Assembly (NCBI GenBank): GCA_030150795.1
Contig: JASLFF010000201.1
Coordinates: 1 to 7,796 of the forward strand
Direction of reading: 5' to 3'
DNA length: 7,796 bases
Source: Terriglobales bacterium
GTDB lineage: Bacteria > Acidobacteriota > Terriglobia > Terriglobales > Gp1-AA117
Part shown: positions 1 to 5,798 of the stretch, in pieces
Layout of the letters: each line of letters starts with the position of its first letter
Position numbering within the stretch: position 1 is the first letter of the stretch
Notes under the pieces: model-generated
Database searches by the model: none
The model's input: the letters and a program-made list of their open reading frames with translations, nothing else
What the model was told of the DNA's origin: nothing
Program-made: the position numbers and the translations under genes

Positions 1-105
1 CTTTGAAGTTCCAACTCGCCTTAAGCACATTTTGCATGATCGATGCTGACACATCTGACAGGCGACTTTTCTTTGAGCGACTCCTATCCTCCACCTGTAG
101 TGCTG
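1..105. other. Non-coding upstream stretch
   Basis: No coding sequence on either strand could be supported here and no RNA gene is recognised. It contains T-rich tracts and the candidate promoter listed separately at 73-101. It may include the end of the regulatory region of a gene lying to the left of the window, but nothing visible shows which. Confidence 0.4.
73..101 (+). promoter_or_regulatory. Candidate sigma70-type promoter for the aspT-asdA operon
   Basis: TTGAGC at 73-78 (TTGA matches the -35 consensus) and TGTAGT at 96-101 (four of six -10 positions) are separated by 17 bases. The predicted transcription start, about 107-108, would fall at the first bases of the hairpin at 106-137, placing that structure at the extreme 5' end of the message. 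Both hexamers are only four-of-six matches, so this is a weak, position-based inference. Confidence 0.25.
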
Positions 106-137
106 CCGGTCGTCTCATGAATTAGAGACGTGACCGG
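106..137 (+). promoter_or_regulatory. Bulged hairpin in the aspT leader
   Basis: CCGGTC-GTCTC (106-116) pairs with GAGAC-GT-GACCGG (125-137), giving eleven base pairs with a two-base bulge (130-131) around the eight-base loop ATGAATTA. No T-run follows, so it is not an intrinsic terminator. It lies 26 bases upstream of the aspT ribosome site. It could be an mRNA 5' stabilising stem or an operator for a DNA-binding regulator. The arms are also part of a set of short direct repeats (CCGGT at 106 and 134, TCATGAAT at 115 and 139, GTCGTCT at 109 and 147). Confidence 0.45.
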
Positions 138-162
138 TTCATGAATGTCGTCTGTCCAGAGC

Positions 163-168
163 AAGGAG
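163..168 (+). promoter_or_regulatory. Ribosome binding site that decides the aspT start
   Basis: AAGGAG at 163-168 lies seven bases before ATG 176. The alternative in-frame TTG at 170 would have only one base of spacing and is therefore unlikely, so ATG 176 is chosen. Confidence 0.75.
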
Positions 169-175
169 ATTGACC

Positions 176-1936
176 ATGGGAATAGCAACATGGTTCGCTG
201 CAACCCTTCGACAGTACCCGGAAATTGCAATTTTTCTCACGCTGGCCATTGGCTATTATTTCGGCAAGTTCACTTTCCACGGCATCGGTTTAGGGTCGGT
301 CACCGCCACTCTGCTGGCGGGCGTGCTGATCGGGCAACTCGGGATCACCATCTCGCAGCCTCTTAAGGCGTTTGTCTTTCTCATGTTTCTATTTGCCGTG
401 GGTTACGGAGTAGGACCGCAGTTCATTCGAGGCATCGCGAAGGACGGTGTGCCTCAGGCCCTCTTTGCGGTAGTTCTATGCGTGCTCTGTCTGGGGTCTT
501 TGGTCGTGATCGTTAAGCTGGCCGGCTATGACCTGGGTTATGCAGCGGGGCTGTACTCCGGGTCACAGACCATTTCCGCCGCCATGGGCCTTTCAACCGA
601 CGCGATTAACCGCCTGGGCTTGGCTGCAAATGACGCCAAGAAGATGCTCGATTCCATGCCGGTCGCCTATGCAGTGAGCTACATGTTCGGCACCATGGGC
701 TCAGCAATCATCATTGCACTGGTTGGCCCAGCATTGCTTGGCATCGACCTTCGTGAGGCGTGTAAAGACTACGAAGAAAAGTTTGGCGGTGGCGGCAAAA
801 AAGAACTCGGCGGCGCCGGTAGTGCCTGGCGCAGATGGGAGCTGCGCGCATTCAAGGTACCGGCAACCTCAAGGGTCATTGGGCTGCGCGCCATTGAGGC
901 CGAGGCGATGGTCCCTAACCAACGCGTGTTCATTCAACGTTTACGCCGCAACGGAATCATTGAAGAAGCAAATGCTGACACGGTATTGCAGGAAGGCGAT
1001 GTAGTTGCGGTTGCGGGCGCGCGGGAGGTACTCCTCAGTATTATTTATGAACGTGCCACGTTGATGGCGGTCTCAGGCGGTCGGCCAATGCCCGTAAGCA
1101 CTGAACCTGTGGTGGAAGCCGACGATCCCGAATTACTCAACGTCCCAGTGGAAGGCGTTGACGTTTACGTGACCAACAAGGAAGTAGATGGTAAAACCCT
1201 TGCTGAACTTGCCGTGCGGCCATCAGCCCGCGGCGTCTTTCTCAGGAAAATCACTCGTGGCGCAGTTGCCACCTCCATTCCTATCCTGCCGAATACGAAA
1301 ATTTTCCGTGGCGACATCGTAACTCTGGTTGGCCGTACCCAGGACACCGCCGCCGCCACGAAATTGCTGGGCGTACCGGACCGCGCAACCGATATCGCTG
1401 ACGTTGCGTTTATCGGTGCGGGAATTACAGTTGGTGCGCTGATTGGCGCTTTGGTCTGGAAGGTAGCGGGCGTGCCTCTCACGCTGTCCACTGCGGGCGG
1501 CGCTCTCATATCCGGTCTTATTTGTGGATGGCTGCGCTCCGTGCATCCCACATTTGGCCGTATTCCAACCTCCACCGTTTGGTTCATGAACTCGGTGGGC
1601 CTGAACATCTTTATTGCCGTCGTAGGTATCTCGGCTGGGCCTGGCTTCGTAAATGGCCTAAAGACGCAAGGCATCGGCTTATTCCTGTGGGGAGCGCTGG
1701 CTACAACCGTGCCTCTTGTCCTGGGAATGTTCGTCGGTAAATATCTTTTCCGCTTCCACGACGCTCTCTTGCTGGGCATCGTGTCCGGCGCCAGAACTAC
1801 AACAGCTTCCCTCGGTCTGGTATGCGATCGCGCGGAAAGCCAGATTCCCGCCCTCGGATACACCGTAACCTACGCCGTCGGAAATACATTCCTCACGATC
1901 TGGGGCATGGTGTTGATCGTGATCCTGGCGCGATAA
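176..1936 (+). CDS. aspT: AspT-family aspartate:alanine antiporter
   Basis: Inner-membrane exchanger that, in its family (aspartate-alanine exchangers), takes up L-aspartate in return for L-alanine. The 586-residue product has the two-fold layout of the family. An N-terminal membrane half (about residues 15-190, some five or six hydrophobic spans) carries the GLYSGSQT motif at 125-132. A long hydrophilic middle (about 195-395) holds two TrkA-C/RCK-C-like regulatory segments, each ending in a GD-V-x-V/L-x-G motif. A second membrane half (about 405-585) carries VSGARTTT at 536-543, the internal repeat of the first motif. It is slightly longer than the ~543-residue Tetragenococcus AspT, partly because of a glycine-rich linker at 204-216. 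ATG 176 is preferred over TTG 170 because of the AAGGAG spacing. The decarboxylase gene begins 18 bases downstream, which strongly supports the aspartate/alanine assignment. Family assignment is firm; the exact substrate pair is inferred from context. Confidence 0.9.
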   Translation: MGIATWFAATLRQYPEIAIFLTLAIGYYFGKFTFHGIGLGSVTATLLAGVLIGQLGITISQPLKAFVFLMFLFAVGYGVGPQFIRGIAKDGVPQALFAVVLCVLCLGSLVVIVKLAGYDLGYAAGLYSGSQTISAAMGLSTDAINRLGLAANDAKKMLDSMPVAYAVSYMFGTMGSAIIIALVGPALLGIDLREACKDYEEKFGGGGKKELGGAGSAWRRWELRAFKVPATSRVIGLRAIEAEAMVPNQRVFIQRLRRNGIIEEANADTVLQEGDVVAVAGAREVLLSIIYERATLMAVSGGRPMPVSTEPVVEADDPELLNVPVEGVDVYVTNKEVDGKTLAELAVRPSARGVFLRKITRGAVATSIPILPNTKIFRGDIVTLVGRTQDTAAATKLLGVPDRATDIADVAFIGAGITVGALIGALVWKVAGVPLTLSTAGGALISGLICGWLRSVHPTFGRIPTSTVWFMNSVGLNIFIAVVGISAGPGFVNGLKTQGIGLFLWGALATTVPLVLGMFVGKYLFRFHDALLLGIVSGARTTTASLGLVCDRAESQIPALGYTVTYAVGNTFLTIWGMVLIVILAR

Positions 1937-1942
1937 CCCTGA

Positions 1943-1948
1943 AAGGAG
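1943..1948 (+). promoter_or_regulatory. Ribosome binding site of asdA
   Basis: AAGGAG at 1943-1948 sits six bases before ATG 1955. The in-frame TTG at 1952 would have three bases of spacing and is less likely. With only 18 bases between aspT stop and this start, the two genes should share one transcript while asdA keeps independent translation. Confidence 0.75.
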
Positions 1949-1954
1949 ACATTG

Positions 1955-3586
1955 ATGGATTCTCTGAACCTACACACTTTCGAGACCCTGAGTCCGTTTG
2001 AGATCAAAGATGAGTTAATCAAACTTGCCAGAAAAAACTCCCGGACAACGCAGTCTGCCTTTCTGAATGCAGGCCGTGGCAACCCCAACTGGATCGCCAC
2101 CACGCCGCGCGAGGGATTTTTCCTGCTCGGTCAGTTCGCGGTCACTGAAAGCCAGCGAGTGATGGAACATCCGGCGGGCCTGGGCGGAATGCCGCAGCCG
2201 CATGGCATTGCAAAACGGCTTGAAACATGGCTCAGCAAACACTTTGAGTCGCCTGGTGCTACCTTCCTCTCCTCGATGGTACGGTTTGCGGTGAAAAAAT
2301 TTGGTTTTGAAGCCGACGCTTTTGTACATGAGCTGGTGGATTCGATCATTGGCGACAATTATCCCGTGCCTGATCGCATGCTGGTCCATAACGAGCGCAT
2401 CGTGCATGAGTACCTGATGTGGGCAATGTGCGGGGACCCGAGGCCGCCCGGCAAGTTTGACCTTTATGCCGTTGAAGGCGGCACAGCTGCAATGTGCTAC
2501 ATCTTCAAGTCCCTGAAAGTCAATCGCCTTTTGCGTCCCGGCGATACCATCGCGCTTGGGACGCCGATCTTCACGCCCTATATCGAGCTGCCGCATCTCG
2601 AAGATTTTGCGTTGAACATCGTGAATATTCAGGCGCCGCAGGAAAACCGTTTCCAATTCACTGACGCCGAACTCAAGAAGCTTGAGGACCCCAAGATCAA
2701 GGCATTTTTTGTTGTCAATCCCGGCAATCCTACCGGCGCCGCGCTCAGCCATGAGGTGATTGCCAAGATTGCGAAACTGGTAAAGACCAAGCGTCCTGAT
2801 CTCATGATCCTGACCGATGACGTGTACGGAACATTCGTCCACGACTTCCGGTCGCTGATGGGTGAGCTGCCTCACAACACCATTGGAGTGTATTCCTATT
2901 CGAAGTATATGGGCGCAACGGGATGGCGGCTCGGCGTGATTGCCGTCCACGAAGACAACCTCTTCGACAAGATGATCGCGAAGCTCCCCGCTGCCGACCT
3001 GAAAGCGCTGGATAACCGCTATGGCGCATTGACTCTTGAGCCGCGCAAGATTAAGTTCATTGACCGTATAGTGGCTGATAGCCGCGACGTAGCTTTAAAC
3101 CACACAGCCGGGCTCTCACTGCCCCAGCAAGTCATGATGAGCCTATTCTCCCTGTCCGAGCTGATGGATGACGCCAAACTTTATCAGAAGGCATGTATGG
3201 AGATCCTTCACCGGCGTGCCATGGCCATGGTTGAAGGGCTGGGCATAGAGGTTTCCCCGAACCCGCTCTATGACGCTTACTACGGGTTGATCGACTTTGA
3301 ATTCTGGGCGCGCAAGAACATTGGCGAAGATGCCGTCGACTACCTCAAAGCGCACGTTCACCCGCTCGATCTTGCTTTTCGCCTGGCTGAGAATTACGGG
3401 ATTGTCCTGCTGAACGGCGGCGGGTTCAGCGCGCCAGACTGGTCATTGCGTGTGTCCTTGGCCAATCTGGGTGACGAAGTGTACGAAGATATTGGTCGCG
3501 GGGTCCGATCGGTTGCGCGCAGCTACCGCGATGCCTTTGAAGCGTCCAGGCACGTGGAAGAAACGCAACCGTCATCCAGGAGGTAA
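1955..3586 (+). CDS. asdA: Aspartate 4-decarboxylase (bifunctional with aspartate aminotransferase)
   Basis: Cytoplasmic PLP enzyme that removes the beta-carboxyl group of L-aspartate to give L-alanine and CO2 (EC 4.1.1.12), often with side transaminase activity. The 543-residue length matches the family (about 530-545) and clearly exceeds ordinary type I aminotransferases. Visible landmarks, in order: the family N-terminal GRGNPNW with R41; NPGNPTG of the fold-I aminotransferases; TDDVYGTF, whose aspartate should pair with the PLP pyridine nitrogen; SYSKYMGATGWRLG with the Schiff-base lysine K317; and DWSLRVSLANL with R499, expected to hold the substrate alpha-carboxylate. All key residues are intact. 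Start ATG 1955 is chosen for its AAGGAG spacing. It lies directly behind aspT, so aspartate entry, decarboxylation (which uses a cytoplasmic proton) and alanine exit are encoded together. Members of this enzyme group can form large oligomers; nothing here tests that. Confidence 0.93.
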   Translation: MDSLNLHTFETLSPFEIKDELIKLARKNSRTTQSAFLNAGRGNPNWIATTPREGFFLLGQFAVTESQRVMEHPAGLGGMPQPHGIAKRLETWLSKHFESPGATFLSSMVRFAVKKFGFEADAFVHELVDSIIGDNYPVPDRMLVHNERIVHEYLMWAMCGDPRPPGKFDLYAVEGGTAAMCYIFKSLKVNRLLRPGDTIALGTPIFTPYIELPHLEDFALNIVNIQAPQENRFQFTDAELKKLEDPKIKAFFVVNPGNPTGAALSHEVIAKIAKLVKTKRPDLMILTDDVYGTFVHDFRSLMGELPHNTIGVYSYSKYMGATGWRLGVIAVHEDNLFDKMIAKLPAADLKALDNRYGALTLEPRKIKFIDRIVADSRDVALNHTAGLSLPQQVMMSLFSLSELMDDAKLYQKACMEILHRRAMAMVEGLGIEVSPNPLYDAYYGLIDFEFWARKNIGEDAVDYLKAHVHPLDLAFRLAENYGIVLLNGGGFSAPDWSLRVSLANLGDEVYEDIGRGVRSVARSYRDAFEASRHVEETQPSSRR

Positions 3587-3629
3587 CCTCACGGCTTCAT
3601 TCTTTATGACCCAGGGTAAGCAAAGGAGA

Positions 3630-3664
3630 AGGGCGGCGCAGCGGCCAAAAAACCGTTGCGCCCT
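3630..3664 (+). promoter_or_regulatory. Stable hairpin 1 in the asdA downstream spacer
   Basis: AGGGCG at 3630-3635 and CAGCGG at 3639-3644 pair with CCGTTG at 3653-3658 and CGCCCT at 3659-3664. This makes twelve pairs (one G-U) with a three-base bulge and the loop CCAAAAAA. No T-run follows directly. Its 3' arm includes CCCT at 3661-3664, which is also needed by the next hairpin, so the two cannot form together. A Shine-Dalgarno-like AAAGGAG (3622-3628) with no start codon at suitable spacing lies just before the 5' arm. Confidence 0.5.
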
Positions 3665-3695
3665 CCTGACGACAAAAAAGGAGGGACTATTTTTT
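3661..3695 (+). terminator. Weak terminator-like hairpin 2, also masking a ribosome site
   Basis: CCCTCCT (3661-3667) pairs perfectly with AGGAGGG (3679-3685) over seven pairs around an eleven-base loop, and six T residues follow at 3690-3695 after a four-base gap. This could end some aspT-asdA transcripts. Because the 3' arm is itself a near-perfect Shine-Dalgarno sequence, the same stem would also block ribosome access to the next gene. It competes with hairpin 1 for bases 3661-3664. Confidence 0.4.
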
Positions 3696-3712
3696 ACTCC
3701 AAGAAATATCTA

Positions 3713-4261
3713 ATGAGCTGGATCACGGTGGCTGCAATGATGCTGGCAAGCAGCAGCTACAGCTACGACGACAAGCGGGAAACCATTCAAGCACAGGCGT
3801 TTGGAACAGGCACAATGGCGAGCCGTAACTTTGGCATCACCATTCGGATTCAAGACTACTCCACTCCGGCAGAACAAAAAGCCTTGATCGATGCTTTCAA
3901 GAGCGGCGGTCATGATGCGATGGTGAAAGTTCTGTCCAAGATGAAGGGCAAAGGCCAGGTAGCAGTTACTGGAAGCGTGGGCTACCAGATTGCTTACATC
4001 AGAAACATTCCCACTAAAAATGGGCGCACCATTCGATTGATGACAGATCGTCCCATTAACTTCGCTGAAGCCGCGAGTTCTTTCCGCAGCCAGGATTACG
4101 ATCTTACGCTGATGGAAATTCATCTGAACAATGATAAGGACAAGAGCACCGGCAATATGATTTTAGGCGGCCGATTCAAAGTCAACAAAAAGAACCAGCA
4201 GATTGAGTTTGAAAGCTACCATTCCACGCCTTGGCGTCTAGCGGGGATCATGGAAAGGTAA
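3713..4261 (+). CDS. Small exported protein of unknown function
   Basis: From ATG 3713 the product is 182 residues: a short hydrophobic start (ITVAAMMLASS, then SYSY) that looks like a signal peptide, then a soluble basic/polar domain of about 160 residues with GTGTMASRNFGI, SGGHDAMVKVLSKMKGKG, GYQIAYIRNIP, SSFRSQDYDLTLMEI, KSTGNMILGG and STPWRLAGI. I recognise this pattern, from memory only, as a recurrent uncharacterised protein of Acidobacteriota; I assign no function. No enzyme motif, lipobox or cysteine pair is visible. The start is uncertain. ATG 3713 has no good Shine-Dalgarno and leaves the signal peptide without positive charges, while reading from codon 3689 (ATT) would add FYSKKYL behind AAGGAGG (3678-3684) with four bases of spacing. 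An in-frame TTG at 3656 has no ribosome site. ATG 3713 overlaps the TAA of a 35-codon reading frame (3606-3713), so coupling is possible. A strong terminator follows. Confidence 0.7.
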   Translation: MSWITVAAMMLASSSYSYDDKRETIQAQAFGTGTMASRNFGITIRIQDYSTPAEQKALIDAFKSGGHDAMVKVLSKMKGKGQVAVTGSVGYQIAYIRNIPTKNGRTIRLMTDRPINFAEAASSFRSQDYDLTLMEIHLNNDKDKSTGNMILGGRFKVNKKNQQIEFESYHSTPWRLAGIMER

Positions 4262-4293
4262 AACAGGCTTTCAGAATTGAGAAACCATTCTTC

Positions 4294-4330
4294 AGGATAA
4301 GTTGACCTCGACTCGCTTATCCTTTTTTTT
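4294..4330 (+). terminator. Strong intrinsic terminator
   Basis: AGGATAAG (4294-4301) pairs with CTTATCCT (4316-4323) in a perfect eight-base stem, with a fourteen-base loop and a run of eight T residues (4323-4330). It begins 32 bases after the stop codon of the small exported protein and works on the plus strand only; reading the minus strand there is no T-run after the stem. It would protect the convergent DUF2254 gene from read-through. Confidence 0.85.
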
Positions 4331-4391
4331 GCTCTGCCGATGTGATTCTTCAGCTGGATGCTTATCTGATTGGTTTCACAAGCCGGCAGCA

Positions 4392-5672
4392 TCAAGCGGC
4401 TGAGATGCGTGTAACGCCGAGTCCCTGCCGGTCTTCGCCGGATGCACTGAGCTTCTCCTCTGCATCTTGGAATGACCTGGCGATGCTCGTCTGTTGGCGT
4501 TCCTGCCAGTATCTAAGGCTTGCGCGGCGCTCTGGAGGGACAACCGTAAGCAGGTCCGCGATAAGGGCTTTCATGCGGCGCATGACCTGAACGCTTCTTG
4601 CGCCGTAGGAAAGAATCTCTTCGAAACCAAGGTGCAGAAAATCGTCCCATGAGGGAAATGGAATTATCAGCCTTATGTGGCCGGAATCATCAGGATATGC
4701 GCCAATTTCCAACCGCCGCCCTCCAAGACGAAGCAAGAGGTCGCCAATCTGGTCCAGCGCCTGGACTGCGGTAGTAGGATCATTAACCGCCGGCGACAGT
4801 GCCCTGATCGCGATATCTACCAGCAACCGGATTGCATATTTTGGATCTTGTTCAAACGTACGCTCTCCGCCAAGTTCCAGCACTTTTGAGAGCTCTCTTT
4901 CAGTGAATGGATATTGAGCATTGAAGACATGCAGCAGAGGCGTTCCTTCCAAAATAGTATCTCCAATGGCAGTCACAACGTTGACACAGGCGTCGTGCTC
5001 CTTCGCAAGCGTCACCAGCCTGTTAACGTTGACTGATTCCAATGATCGAGGCTGCCCATGATGAAGCAGCGTCTGCTCGGGAACCAATGTGCGCAAACCG
5101 GCCGTTGGAATCTCGTCTGATGAAGGGCCAATTGGGCCGTATAGCTTTTCAATCACTTCCCTTCCCTGATTGCCGGTAAAGATCAGCATGCGATTAATTT
5201 GAAGGCGTCCGATCCGGTGAATCAGGCCGACAAACATCCCCACGCTGGTAAGAAGCAGCACAATCACAACCAGGGAACTGATAAAGGGGACTCTCCGGGA
5301 GTTGTTCCGGTCCAGCCATTCCAGAGCGGCGATTGCATATAGAAAAGTGGCGCTGAAAACTCCTAAAGCATGTGACAGCACGGGATCGCGCGCAATCCAC
5401 ATGACCAGGCGCGGCGAATAAGCGGTGGCGCTGAACTGCACCATCAGGAAGGTCAATGAAAATACTATCCCCGTAAGGGCCATCATTCCTGATGCGATGG
5501 ATGAATAGATGGCAATCGAAGTCTCGATACTTGCGTCAGCTTTCAGGTGCGGGAACACGTAATGCTCGATACGCGGCAAGATCACACTGGCTGCAATTGC
5601 CGTCATAGCGTACAGCCCGGGAATAAGCCACGGCCCTAAGTGGACCCGCTTGGCTTGACTGAGCATCCGCAT
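4392..5672 (-). CDS. DUF2254 predicted membrane protein
   Basis: The 426-residue product fits the length and layout of the DUF2254 family, whose role is unknown. There are four hydrophobic spans in the first ~155 residues (about 13-33, 55-80, 97-118 and 128-152). A soluble domain of about 270 residues follows, with the family hallmark DIAIRALSPAVNDPTTAVQ around residues 285-305 (N297, D298). The tail from about 375 is charged and probably extended. Two starts compete: ATG 5672 and ATG 5666. A weak GAGAG lies four bases before the first and ten before the second, so either is possible; GGAGGT further upstream (5690-5695) is too distant. It is read divergently from the BASS carrier across 126 bases and converges on the small exported protein. 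No link to aspartate metabolism is visible. Family assignment is good; function is not inferable. Confidence 0.85.
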   Translation of the reverse strand: MRMLSQAKRVHLGPWLIPGLYAMTAIAASVILPRIEHYVFPHLKADASIETSIAIYSSIASGMMALTGIVFSLTFLMVQFSATAYSPRLVMWIARDPVLSHALGVFSATFLYAIAALEWLDRNNSRRVPFISSLVVIVLLLTSVGMFVGLIHRIGRLQINRMLIFTGNQGREVIEKLYGPIGPSSDEIPTAGLRTLVPEQTLLHHGQPRSLESVNVNRLVTLAKEHDACVNVVTAIGDTILEGTPLLHVFNAQYPFTERELSKVLELGGERTFEQDPKYAIRLLVDIAIRALSPAVNDPTTAVQALDQIGDLLLRLGGRRLEIGAYPDDSGHIRLIIPFPSWDDFLHLGFEEILSYGARSVQVMRRMKALIADLLTVVPPERRASLRYWQERQQTSIARSFQDAEEKLSASGEDRQGLGVTRISAA

Positions 5673-5798
5673 ATCGCTCTCAAGATCAGTACCTCCAATC
5701 AGTCCACACCGAATTCACGCGGCAAGCCACTGTCAGATGTAACGGTATGTCATTCCTTCCAGCTTCGGCATGATGGAGCAGGACGGAAACGCAATACA
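5673..5798. other. Divergent spacer between DUF2254 and BASS genes
   Basis: This 126-base spacer should hold promoters for both flanking genes, but no convincing -35/-10 pair was found on either strand. The BASS reading frame stays open leftward to a GTG at 5640, overlapping the DUF2254 start. The extra ~53 residues are polar, carry no membrane span and no family similarity I can see, so they are treated as non-coding. Confidence 0.4.

Noticed and set aside
145..366. Open frame starting before aspT in another frame
   Set aside because: It overlaps the aspT start, has no matching ribosome site and a composition typical of an out-of-frame read.
1165..1863. Open frame of 232 codons on the minus strand inside aspT
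   Set aside because: Antisense shadow of the second half of AspT, rich in Arg/Pro/Ser as expected from reading a GC-rich membrane gene backwards.
2015..2950. Open frame of 311 codons on the minus strand inside asdA
   Set aside because: It lies entirely antisense to a well-supported decarboxylase gene, has no ribosome site that I can see, and its protein lacks any recognisable domain; it is a consequence of codon bias in asdA.
5640..5798. N-terminal extension of the BASS carrier to GTG 5640
   Set aside because: The added residues are polar without a membrane span, would overlap the divergent DUF2254 start, and family proteins begin close to the first hydrophobic span, which follows ATG 5799.
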